Shown piece by piece: positions 10,666 through 20,202 of a stretch of DNA of 64,000 nt. Every line of letters starts with the position of its first letter. Positions within the stretch are counted from its first letter, which is position 1. The translations under genes and the position numbers were made by a program. The notes under the pieces are model-generated. The model ran no database searches. It saw nothing but the letters and a program-made list of their open reading frames with translations, and was not told the origin of the DNA. Origin of the DNA: Saussurea involucrata (taxonomy: Eukaryota > Streptophyta > Magnoliopsida > Asterales > Asteraceae); NCBI GenBank assembly GCA_033807775.1, contig CM066327.1, positions 74,158,795 through 74,222,794 on the forward strand. The letters run 5' to 3'.

Positions 10666-10805
10666 CCTCGGTGGGACTGAGGGGCTCGGTGGGACCGAGG
10701 GCTTGGTGGGACTAAGCTAGTACAGCAATCTTTACTCGGTGGGACCAAGGGCTCGGTGGGACTGAGCTTGTATTAATGTATTTTGTGTACTCGGTGGGAC
10801 CGAGA
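10666..10805 (+). repeat. Array of six CTCGGTGGGACCGAG hairpin units, E4 5' LTR
   Basis: Six units of CTCGGT-GGG-ACCGAG, a 6-bp inverted repeat with a 3-base loop, start near 10667, 10685, 10702, 10735, 10752 and 10790. Variants mostly keep pairing: CTTGGT/ACTAAG has a C-to-T matched by a G-to-A, and CTCGGT/ACTGAG allows G-U in RNA. The unit near 10735 (ACCAAG) has one mismatch that the 3' LTR copy lacks. Function unknown. Confidence 0.85.
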
Positions 10806-11211
10806 TTCGTACTTATATAATAATCCTTATGTGGTTTGATATTCGTGGTGATGGTGATGTTGCCTACTTGCGAGTAGGGGTGATATGCGTGGGATTGCTA
10901 CCTACGTGTGTGGTTGGATTCACTAAGCGTTTAGCTTACCCTTTCCCAACATGTTGTTATTTCAGGTGCGGGCGGCAGTCGGGCGTGACCGTACACACAT
11001 CAAGCGCGGAATATCAAAGATTGTTAAACTTTCACTTTCGAACCCTTTGAACTTAATTATGTAATTTTCCGCTGCATAAACTTTGTTGACGGTTTGAGTC
11101 AACGACGTTAATTTCAGTTAAGACGTGAATTACTAAATTATGGTTGTTTTATAATGAAATGTATGTTTTAAAAATTTTAAATTTCCTTGTAATTTTTGGG
11201 ACGTTACAACT

Positions 11212-11223
11212 TGGTATCAGAGC
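11212..11223 (+). promoter_or_regulatory. E4 primer-binding site (initiator tRNA-Met type)
   Basis: TGGTATCAGAGC lies three bases after the LTR end. This is the standard plant PBS complementary to the 3' end of initiator tRNA-Met. Confidence 0.92.
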
Positions 11224-12009
11224 ACGGCTTGAGTGAATCAAGCACATCTCGGTGTGTTTGGTCTCAAGTTGCGGCTAAGAGATCTTTAAATTCTTTTATC
11301 AAAATTTTTGTTTTTTAAATGAAAAGAGAAAACCCGTTTGGAAACGGTGATCGTGGGCGCAGTGTGTACAGTCAGCCGACGCCAACTGGGAAGGTAAGGA
11401 ACTTAGTGTATCTATCGCTTTTCAGGAATAGTGTATGCATGCTAGATTGCTTATGTGAACTGTATGGTACCGTACGCTGGTTTTATCGCTTATAGGAACT
11501 CATGCTAGCTTTGATAGGTTGTTAAGCGAATGCACTCTAGGTGGTATGCAGTAGGAACTGAATAGCCTTAGAATATTAGATTTAGTTCTATTGCGCAGCT
11601 CTTGTTTGAGTCCAACCGTTCTAGGATAGAATCTCTTATTCGAACGTCTATCTGGTTTTACACTGTATACGACCGTGCATTCACGAGGCGACTCGTCAGG
11701 GTTAGTGGGGTTTCCGTGTTAGCAAGGGATAGTGGGTGATATGACCTTTCTAGGGAGTTAGGAAAGGTGTTTGTATGGGCTGGATTGGCTATATGTGTTT
11801 ATTTGTGGTAATCAACTACTTGAATGTCCCGGGACAGGACTCGAAACGAGTAAGGATAGGTGTGAAGGGTAGTAGTAGAGCTCCTACTATCTGAAGCACA
11901 GGATCCATGCTCGAGTCGGGGAGAGTCACGAGGAAGCCAAGGAGTGGAGTATGAGCGTGGTAGAGTGAGTTATATGTGCTTATATATCTCTGAAATTTGT
12001 CTTTCTAGA
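11224..12009 (+). other. E4 leader between PBS and gag
   Basis: Untranslated 5' leader of about 790 bases. I see no gene or clear repeat in it. An in-frame open stretch extends upstream of the gag ATG to about 11944, but ATG 12010 begins the family-typical N-terminus. Confidence 0.6.
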
Positions 12010-13326
12010 ATGGTCAATACTAGAAGGAACAACGCGGCGGAGTCGCGAGCCGAGACGGGGATTACTGAGGAGCGTATTAGGGAACTGATTGCTACTGAGG
12101 TTTCCCACGCGATCGGGGAGGCGATCCCCGAGATCATCACCGCTATTCGAGAGGAGGTGGTGATCCTACTGGAGGAGCGTATTGCAGCTATTCCACTGCC
12201 GGCGGAGGGTCATCTCCGTAACCGAGAGTTCCAGTACCGGGATCTCTCCGCCTATTCCCCGCCAGAGTTTAAGGGAGACCCGGATCCGATTACCAGCATG
12301 CGATGGGTATCTGACATGGAGTTCGCCTTTTTGACCAGTGGCTGCCCGGACAACCTAAAGGTCCGTTTTGCAGTAAATCTACTTCGTGACGGCGCGAAGG
12401 ATTGGTGCGCCACGGCATTGACGCCTGCCGAGCGCACTACTTTGACTTGGGACGAGTTTGTCACTCGTTTCCGTGCGGAGTATGTACCGCCAGTAGAGAT
12501 GGAACGAATCGCTAAAGAATTCCTAGAGCTCACACAGACAACAGAGACGGTAAAAGAGATGAACAGGAAATTTACCGAGATGGCATTATTCTGTCCTCAG
12601 TATGCCGCCTCAGAAGAGATGAAGATGTCAAGGTATAAAGATATGTTACGCACGGAGATCCGAGAATTTGTTAGCACGGCACAGTATACTTCATTATCCT
12701 CCATGATGGACGCCGCTCGAAGGAGGGAGCTTGAGCTGGAGACCCAAGCTAAGAAGCGGAAGGCGGCACAGCCAGTGACGCCCATCTCGGCAGTGCCGAA
12801 GCGTTCGAGGTTTACAGGAACGCGCACGGGTTCTAGGAGTGGCGGGTTTAAGCCCCGTGATACTGGAGCAAGGAGAGTGGAGGGGTGTTTTAAGTGTGGT
12901 CAACCCGGTCACCTTAGCCGGGATTGTAAGACGCCGTTAATGGTCTGTTACAACTGTAATCAGACGGGACACGTAAGGGCCAACTGTCCTAGAGCAGGGG
13001 TAGCTGCTGGGGGTGGAGCTCCGAGGGTGCCTGGGAATGCCCCGTTGCGTATCACAGATGGTCGAGCTGGTCAGCCAGGGGCGGGAGTGGCCCGAGGTAG
13101 AGTTCACCAGTTGACAGTGGATGAGGCACAGGCGACCCCTAAAGTGGTGACAGGTATATCCCTTACTTCTTTCCTTTTGTCTTTCCTTTCCATGTCATGT
13201 ATTTATTTGTGGTCGAACTATATGTTAGGTACATTCCTAGTTAACTCGGTGCCTGCAGTTGTGATGTTTGATAGTAGAGCTACTCACTCTTTTGTGTCTC
13301 GCACTTTTAGCGACGGTTTAGGCTGA
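12010..13326 (+). CDS. E4 gag and start of protease
   Basis: The start at 12010 gives MVNTRRNNAAES. An N-terminal helical region is followed by the retrotransposon gag capsid domain (about residues 85-200: YSPPEFKGDPDP, WDEFVTRFRAEYVPP). Two CCHC zinc knuckles for RNA binding follow: CFKCGQPGHLSRDC and CYNCNQTGHVRANC. After a variable linker comes the protease core VVMFDSRATHSFVS. The usual D-S-G-A-T-H-S-F is here D-S-R, so the catalytic glycine is lost. An in-frame TGA ends the frame at 13324-13326 and the same frame continues beyond it as pol. In a working element this is one Gag-Pol polyprotein. Confidence 0.88.
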   Translation: MVNTRRNNAAESRAETGITEERIRELIATEVSHAIGEAIPEIITAIREEVVILLEERIAAIPLPAEGHLRNREFQYRDLSAYSPPEFKGDPDPITSMRWVSDMEFAFLTSGCPDNLKVRFAVNLLRDGAKDWCATALTPAERTTLTWDEFVTRFRAEYVPPVEMERIAKEFLELTQTTETVKEMNRKFTEMALFCPQYAASEEMKMSRYKDMLRTEIREFVSTAQYTSLSSMMDAARRRELELETQAKKRKAAQPVTPISAVPKRSRFTGTRTGSRSGGFKPRDTGARRVEGCFKCGQPGHLSRDCKTPLMVCYNCNQTGHVRANCPRAGVAAGGGAPRVPGNAPLRITDGRAGQPGAGVARGRVHQLTVDEAQATPKVVTGISLTSFLLSFLSMSCIYLWSNYMLGTFLVNSVPAVVMFDSRATHSFVSRTFSDGLG

Positions 13327-15056
13327 GTTGTAGGACGTTTGAGTTATCCTCTGGTTGTTGAGGTGGCCGATGATAGGACCTTGACGGTCACAGACGTGTT
13401 TCGCGGATGCACCTTAGAGATCTCAGGGGTGAGGTTTCCCATTGACCTGATCCCGATTGCTATGCGGGAGCTTTGTGTGATTGTGGGCATGGATTGGATG
13501 GATAAGTTCGACGCGGAGATCGTTTGCCGTCACAAGCAAGTGCGAGTTCGAACCCCAAGCGGGGGAGAACTGTTAGTGCAAGGATTTTTAGCATACGTGT
13601 TAGACACGAGGGTTGGGGAAGCGAAGATGTCTGCGGAAGACGTACCTGTGGTACGGGAGTTCACCGACGTGTTTCCCGAGGAGTTGCCGGGGATACCTCC
13701 CGAACGACAGGTAGAGTTTCGGATCGATCTGATCCCGGGTGCGGCTCCGGTGGCCAAGGCACCCTACCGCCTGGCTCCACCGGAAATGAAGGAGCTGTAC
13801 GCCCAGCTGCAAGAGCTACTCGAAAAGGAGTTCATTAGACCGAGCTGTTCGCCGTGGGGAGCACCTATCTTATTCGTGAAGAAGAAGGATGGATCACAAC
13901 GGATGTGCATAGACTATCGAGTGCTGAATAAGCTTACGGTAAAGAATCGTTATCCTTTGCCAAGGATTGACGATCTGTTCGACCAGCTTCAGGGGGCCTC
14001 ATGGTTCTCCAAGATTGATCTACGGTCGGGGTACCACCAGATGCGGGTCAGGAGTGAGGACACGGAAAAGACGGCTTTCCGTACGCGATACGGTCATTAC
14101 GAGTTTGTGGTGATGCCTTTTGGACTCACCAATGCACCCGCAGCATTCATGGACCTCATGAACCGAGTGTGTAGTCCGATGTTGGACCGTTCGGTGATTG
14201 TGTTCATCGATGACATTCTGGTATTTTCAAAGACCAAGGAGGAGCACGAGATACATCTTCGAGAAGTGTTGGAAGTATTAAGGCGAGAGAAGCTATACGC
14301 TAAGTTTTCCAAGTGCGAATTCTGGTTACGAGAGGTCCAGTTCCTAGGACATGTCGTGAATCAGGATGGTATTATGGTTAACCCAGCTAAGATTGCAGCT
14401 GTGATGTGGTGGGAGGTGCCGAAGACTCCTACTGAGGTGCGAAGCTTTCTGGGATTAGCGGGGTATTATCGAAGGTTTATTCAGGATTTCTCTAAGATCG
14501 CGTTACCCATGACGCGATTGACAAAGAAATCTGCGGCTTTCAGTTGGGGGGAGGAACAACAGAAGGCGTTCGAGGAGCTACGCAGGCGGTTGTGTGAGGC
14601 TCCTGTGTTAACCTTACCCGAGGGCATGGAGGATTTGGTAGTATATTGTGACGCCTCACATCAGGGTTTGGGTGCCGTGCTTATGCAGCGCGGCAAGGTC
14701 ATAGCCTACGCTTCTAGACAGCTGAAGCCTCACGAAGCAAATTACCCGACTCATGACCTGGAGTTAGGAGCGGTAGTGTTTGCCCTTAAAATTTGGAGGC
14801 ACTATCTCTATGGTGTCAAGTGTACGATCTACACTGACCATAAGAGCCTCAAGTACTTGATGGATCAGCAGAACCTTAATATGCGTCAGCGAAGGTGGTT
14901 CGATGTGGTTAAGGATTATGACTGCGAGATATTTACCACCCGGGTAAGGCGAACGTGGTCGCGGACGCACTCAGTCGACATCCGGTCGGTGAGCCACTGA
15001 GGGGTTATTGTCGGCGATTGACAGTGGTCATACCTATCCTGGAGTCGATAGGAAGC
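13327..15056 (+). pseudogene. E4 pol: protease end, reverse transcriptase, RNase H
   Basis: Continues the gag frame after the TGA. The end of protease (LCVIVGMDWMDKFDAEIVC) leads to the Ty3/gypsy RT, with WGAPILFVKKKDGSQRMCID, SKIDLRSGYHQ, VMPFGLTNAPAAFMDLMN and the catalytic VIVFIDDILVFS. RNase H follows (VVYCDASHQGLGAVLMQ, YPTHDLELGAVVFAL, IYTDHKSLKYLMDQ). Near 14930 a one-base deletion shifts the frame, and the conserved VVADALSRHP appears in another frame at about 14955. E5 interrupts the linker to integrase at 15057. RT and RNase H would copy RNA into cDNA; the breaks make this copy inactive. Confidence 0.9.
15052..15056. repeat. E5 target-site duplication, left copy (GAAGC)
   Basis: GAAGC before the E5 LTR; the same five bases follow at 24799-24803. 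Removing E5 and one copy restores the reading frame of E4 pol across the junction. Confidence 0.93.
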
Positions 15057-16655
15057 TGGTACGAGCGAAATGTGGTGCTTAAATCGCAGTGGTTTGCAAA
15101 CTGTCCACAGTGGGGAGTGCAAGTGTACACTGTCCACTATGATCGTCACAACAAGTAATAGTTGGTAAAATACCAGAATCGAATCCACAGAGACTGGACA
15201 ATCAAGACAATACGGTTCTCATGAGCTCCTTTTACAAGTTTCAACTAGAGAGGAAAATAATACTTGGTTTTGGTTTGGTAAAATAGCTACTTGAAACGAT
15301 TTACTAAATGTTAAAAAGGAGGAATGTAGGTTGGATTTTCCCTAGATTTTATCTCAAATACTCGGTCCTTAGAATGATCCTCGTATTTGTGGTGGACATT
15401 TTCGCTAGAAAAGCCCGGTTACAAATATACTCACACCGTTAGATAAAAATCCCATACTCTTAGTACTTGTTGTTTTGTCAATGGTAATCTCTAAATGGAC
15501 CTTTTCAGGCCTCAATGGAATGTGTAGAGACAAATACTCTAAGTGTTTTTAATACACAAATTAGCTTGCCTACTACTCCAGTGGGCAGAGATTAGCTCAC
15601 TATGCTGACCTCACTTTCGTAAGTGTCATAAGAATTCTTTCGAATCCCCTAGCATCATTCAAGCTCGTGTCACTGCGTTCTACTCATTTCTAAGTTAAGA
15701 ACTAGACTTTTAGATCCTTGCAAGTGATCGGCTTGTTCGCATCTTTGGGTAAATATCGAGAGTGAATGACCAAAACAATAAATATTCTAAGTATAAAGAT
15801 TACTCAAGCATTTTCTATAAAATCCAGGTACTTCTCCTTCCTACATCCCAAAGGATGCTTAGCCTAACATTTCCGAAGTAAAGAAAACAAAAGATGAAGA
15901 TTTGCACATAATAAAACTGAAAGTGGATTGAATAGTGCTCACAGTGGGGAACGAGAATTCGTCCCTGTCCACTGTGCTTTACGAACTACAATTAACTAGG
16001 AAAGGAAATTACAGAAATTAAAGCTAAGTTAATGCAGTAATTAAAAGACTAAAACTAATGTGGTAGATGAGAGAAATTAAAGCTATATTCTTAACCCAAG
16101 ATGATTGTAAGAATGCTAGATTGATCTTTAATAAATGAACCCAAGTGCTCCTTTATATACTAGAGGAAAGACTTGGATATTACACAAAAGAGATGAGTCT
16201 TCCAATGGGTTAAAACTGCTGTATAATGGCAGAAATCAGCCCCTTGTGCAAACCTATTACCCAATGGATCCTTCTCCAAGTCAATTTCCAAGTACATAAA
16301 GGAGTACTTGTTGCAATCTTCTATGTAGATGTCATTTTGTACTTCCTCCAGCCATTTCCCTGCCAATGAACCTTCTTCTTCCAGAAAATTAGATCCCAAC
16401 TAATAGTTTCTTTTGTCTTTCTTGATCAGCTCGAATAGTGGGCAGCCGGAGTGGGCACAACAGTGGTCACTGCAGGATAAAACGTGAAAAACACCCAAAT
16501 TCCACCAAATAGTTCATTAAATACTATGGTTCACTCCTTTTGCTCATTTTCGAGAATTATAATAAGAATGGGGGTTTTTAGAAGTGAAATGGCTAAAATT
16601 GACAAAATAAAGTAGGAAAAACAAGGAAATAATAACTCTAAAAATAGAGTTATCA
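15057..16655 (-). repeat. E5 3' LTR (1599 bp)
   Basis: In element direction it begins TGATAACTCTATTTTT and ends GCTCGTACCA. Nearly identical to the right LTR. It contains CCACAGTGGGG and CCACTGTG motif copies. Confidence 0.95.
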
Positions 16656-16674
16656 CAACCTCAAACTTAAACCA
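16656..16674 (-). promoter_or_regulatory. E5 polypurine tract
   Basis: On the minus strand TTTAAGTTTGAGGTTG lies directly before the 3' LTR. Two more AAGTTTGAGGTGGG-like copies occur at about 17221-17236 and 17285-17299, so there may be several priming tracts. Confidence 0.6.
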
Positions 16675-17687
16675 TTACTTGTCCCCAAGTAATAAAAATA
16701 ATGAAATAAAATGAAAAATAACGCATTCGAAATTTTGAGGGACTTACATACTTCTTGACTTGAATGATCTTTTGATCTCCTTCCTACGATACTTCCTTCG
16801 GTCCGAAACTTAAAAACTTCACTTTTGTACTTGACGAAATCTTTCCCTTGTTTACCATTTGATCAATAGGGCTTTCTTGGGTTTGAAGGGTTTATGGCTT
16901 TGAATCTTTTCCCAAGGGTTTTTGGCACGAATTTCCAAACATGGACCGAGGATCTCGCTTTGAGATTTTTATTTCAAGAAGTGGGTGTTTAGTATTTTGT
17001 ACTGATAGGTACGTACACTTTCAGGCTTTATTTGGGTATGGCTATTTTTTCTTCTGATGGTCCAGAATGGGCACACCATCTTTTTCTGGGAGTGAGCACT
17101 TTGATGGTCCGGAAAAGGCACACCATCAATTTTGTTAGTGATACTCCGATTTTCTTCTGTTTTTGTATTTTTGTATTGTCTCTATATATATATATTTTTT
17201 TTGGGAGGGGGTATGGCTTACCCACCTCAAACTTGGACTTCACAGTGTCCCCACTGTGGGCAGACTGGAAGTCACTCTGGAAATCCCCACCTCAAACTTA
17301 AAATCTCACAGTGTCCCCACTGTGACATAGAAAAATGGATCAAAGGAGGTGGTTGTGGGTACAAAAAGGGTTGTGTTTAGATGCGAAAAATGGCCTAAAT
17401 CATTTCACGGGACAAGTTGAGATTTGTACTTACAAAAGTGACCTTTTTAAGTTGGAAGCCGAAAGTTGTACCTTGAAATGGAAACGAGGTTAAAAGCATT
17501 CAAACGACAAATACGTTAGTACGCAAAAGTACCTACCCAACGGCAGGATTTTCATGCATCGATATTAAAATGTAAAAACAGCAAAAAGTGTCAATGCCTA
17601 GCCATAGGCACAAAAAGATCAAATAAACACAAAATAAAATTGTTTTGGTGAGCAAATGAGCGAAACCATTGTTTTAAAACAAACCAT
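16675..17687 (-). other. E5 3' untranslated region
   Basis: Non-coding between the env-like stop and the PPT. It holds a near-repeat ending GGCACACCATC (17060 and 17110) and two copies of CACAGTGTCCCCACTGTG (17240 and 17309), each a strong inverted repeat. Confidence 0.7.
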
Positions 17688-19745
17688 TCACGGAGTAGGG
17701 GTAGCCTTTGGTGAGCTGTCGGCCAAGTCTTCCTCAAACTCATCCTCACTTGCCACAGTGAGGCAGATCCCCTCTGGAAATTCTGGGATTTGTGCAGCAA
17801 GGAGAGGATCGGCTGCCATGTACATCTGGTTTACAACCTCATCACGATCTCGGTTATACATCCAGACTGCCTCAAGCGCGCGGTTTACATGCTTCTGCTC
17901 AGCCGCGAGGAGGTCGACTTTGTATGTGAGGGCTGAAATGGCGTTCAGAATGGCGGTCATTGGGCTTACTGTGCTGGTGCTTGCTTCTCCCGTAGTTGTT
18001 GGTCGCAGTGGGGTACCCTTCTTCTCCACAGTGGGCACTTCAGTGCCCACTATGTGCTCGTCGGCTATTCGCACATTGGGCTGTACCTGGGCAGGCTCAA
18101 CAGACGGGCCTCCTATCTCTCTTCTCATCTTCTTAATTGTCTGAATACTGATGTTTTTCGTGGAAACGATCCACTGGTCTTCTTCAGCTGTGGGCACTCC
18201 GACATCTATTAGCAATAGTGTAATAAGGCAAGGAAGGGGTAGGATTACCTTGGTTCGTGTTCTGGCCTGATGGATGGCACCATGCATTACGATTCCCAGA
18301 TTGATCTTCTTTTTAGTGAGAACGCAGTAAAGCATGGCACACTTATGCATGGAGAGAGTCGTGTCGTGCGATGTTGGGGCCACCGAGGCCCTTAGCAATT
18401 GGAACCACACAGCAGCCTTAGTGGTGAGGCTGCCAGTATATAGACACCTTCTTTGGCCATCTTGATTCCATGGCCTTCCCTCAACTGCTATTTCTTTTAA
18501 AATCAATTCCTTATCAGCCGGAGTCATCTTTGCCAGGAACAGTCCGAAAGCACAAGGTTCCGGAGCTCCTCTACCTAACACTCGGTTTATATTGCCTGGA
18601 GTATAGTCCAACACATTTCCTCTGATCTTAACAAATGATTCTTTGGCTTGGGAGGCCTCAGCATAAAATTCTCGGACTAATGATGCGTTAGCGCGGCGAT
18701 TGGCAGTGGCAATGGTCGCCCAATCTTGCGCTACAAGTTTATCTTTGACAAAGGGATTTGCTTCTACAAAGTCGGGGTCGAAACCCCTCTCTAAATTCAA
18801 CTTCCGAGTGCAAATACACTCAAAGTGGGCTCTAGCAGCTGGGGAAGTGAATTGCCTCGGTATCCCACTGGGGGCATGAGCAGTCCCCACAGTGGACAAA
18901 TGTGGATTTTCAGAAAGGTTTTGTTCACTTCCCGTATTAGTATCACTAGAAGAAGAACTTAAAGAGGGTTCGATACCCTTACCTTTCCTCGACGCTTTTC
19001 TTTTCGGTTTTGCAGACGATGCCTTCTTGGATGCACCAGATCGTGTAACCACTCCCCTGTTCCTCTGGAGTGCTCTGGTTGGGGTTTCTTCACTGTGGGC
19101 AGTGGTGTGGACATCCTCCACACTATCAGCATTTTTGTTCTGGGGAATGTCTACAGTCTGAGTCTGCTCCTTAATCTTCTTCTGTCTTTCTTCTTCCTCA
19201 CGAGCCAAATGCTCGTCCTCTGCTTGTTTCTTTTTCTGCTCGAATATCCTTGCTTCCTCATCCTTCTTTCGTTCTTCCTCTTTCAATCGCTCCTCCTCCT
19301 CTCTAGCCAATCTTGCGGCTTCTTCCTTCTTCAATCTCTCTTCCTCCTCTCTTTTTAATCTTTCTTCCTCCTCTCGTTTGATTCTTTCCTCTTCTTCACG
19401 GCGCTTTCTCTCGGCTTCTTCCCTCTTCATCTTAATTTCCGCGACCCTGTTGTTGTATTCTTCTTGTAATCTCAGCATTTCTTCATCCTCCTGCAAATCT
19501 GTATCATCAAAAGGGTTTTGAACAGAGTCCGAGACCCTTGATGAAGATACGGCTTTTGGACTCTCTGGTTTGGATGAACTCGCGTCTGCAACATTGGAGA
19601 TGACCAGAGGTTCGCGGGAGATCGGTGGGGTTTTATTGAGATCGCCGGTGACGGCCTCCGGTGGTTGGTCGTCGGCGGTGCGGCGGCGGATCGCCGGCCG
19701 TGTGGGCGCCTCTGGGTGAGTGTTCAATCTCTTGCTTCTTGCCAT
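17688..19745 (-). CDS. E5 env-like / plant transposon-domain ORF
   Basis: Intact 685-codon frame starting at ATG 19745 (MARSKRLNTHPEAP). Residues 1-85 are disordered and Ser/Pro-rich. Residues about 88-200 are a highly charged Arg/Glu/Lys coiled coil with repeats of the type RLKREEEE. A basic linker follows (KASSAKPKRKASRKGKG). From about residue 300 a globular domain (ARAHFECICTRKLNLERG, FVKIRGNVLDYTPGNINR) resembles the 'putative plant transposon protein' domain found in the third ORF of Athila elements. I see no clear signal peptide; a hydrophobic stretch (VILPLPCLITLLLI, about residue 505) may be buried or a weak membrane segment. These ORFs are often called env-like by position only; the function is unknown. 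Its openness contrasts with the missing pol. Confidence 0.8.
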   Translation of the reverse strand: MARSKRLNTHPEAPTRPAIRRRTADDQPPEAVTGDLNKTPPISREPLVISNVADASSSKPESPKAVSSSRVSDSVQNPFDDTDLQEDEEMLRLQEEYNNRVAEIKMKREEAERKRREEEERIKREEEERLKREEEERLKKEEAARLAREEEERLKEEERKKDEEARIFEQKKKQAEDEHLAREEEERQKKIKEQTQTVDIPQNKNADSVEDVHTTAHSEETPTRALQRNRGVVTRSGASKKASSAKPKRKASRKGKGIEPSLSSSSSDTNTGSEQNLSENPHLSTVGTAHAPSGIPRQFTSPAARAHFECICTRKLNLERGFDPDFVEANPFVKDKLVAQDWATIATANRRANASLVREFYAEASQAKESFVKIRGNVLDYTPGNINRVLGRGAPEPCAFGLFLAKMTPADKELILKEIAVEGRPWNQDGQRRCLYTGSLTTKAAVWFQLLRASVAPTSHDTTLSMHKCAMLYCVLTKKKINLGIVMHGAIHQARTRTKVILPLPCLITLLLIDVGVPTAEEDQWIVSTKNISIQTIKKMRREIGGPSVEPAQVQPNVRIADEHIVGTEVPTVEKKGTPLRPTTTGEASTSTVSPMTAILNAISALTYKVDLLAAEQKHVNRALEAVWMYNRDRDEVVNQMYMAADPLLAAQIPEFPEGICLTVASEDEFEEDLADSSPKATPTP

Positions 19746-20202
19746 TACTAGGGTTTTGGAATGGTTTTTGGTTCGTGAAGGAGAAGAAAGAAGATGAATA
19801 GTGTAGGTGGTTTAAGGAGAGAGAAAGGCTTTGATTTTGAAATGGAGGGTTTTCTTTGTTTTTTAGAGGGAACGGTTTAGGAGAGAGAGAGACAATGATA
19901 GCTTTCCTTGGGAATAGGTGGGGAAAGGACAAGTGGCATGAAAAGGTGACCTTTGTGTAAGAAAAAGCATGATGTGTGTCAGCCTTGGCCCCCCCCCCCC
20001 AAACCGTCTCTTCATAAGTCAGACCGAGAGTGAGGAGCGCAGTGACCAGCCTCTGCCCACTGCGAACCTTTTTGTTCCAAAAAGTGCTAAAATTCTCCTA
20101 CACACATCGAAATAAACTACCATGCAGAATTAAAAATACCAAATTTAATAAAAAGACAACAACTAACTGAAATAAAATATTTACAAACAGCGTTGACTTT
20201 CT
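19746..20202 (-). other. E5 spacer between the gag-pol remnant and the env-like ORF
   Basis: Non-coding, 457 bp. It includes a run of about 10 C (19990-20000), and CAGTGACC/CCCACTGCG variants of the element's motif near 20040. It could carry a splice acceptor for the downstream ORF, but I cannot single one out. Confidence 0.55.

Larger units (their letters stand above)
8157..11208 (+). repeat. E4 5' LTR (3052 bp)
   Basis: Starts TGTAAAGCCCG and ends GGGACGTTACA, directly followed by the PBS. It is 582 bp longer than the 3' LTR, mainly because of a 584-bp insertion (9631-10214). It contains a GC-rich CCG block (8868-8900) and an array of small hairpins (10666-10805). Short open frames inside it are not conserved as genes. 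Confidence 0.92.

Noticed and set aside
13339..13345. A separate pol gene starting at 13339
   Set aside because: The codon there is TTG, and the frame is the same as that of gag. It is one gag-pol frame broken by a TGA, not a new gene.
17688..19745. A host gene for a charged coiled-coil protein (myosin- or kinesin-like)
   Set aside because: It lies between the LTRs of E5 on the element's own strand, in the position of the Athila third ORF, and its C-terminal part looks like the plant transposon domain. The coiled coil alone is not specific.
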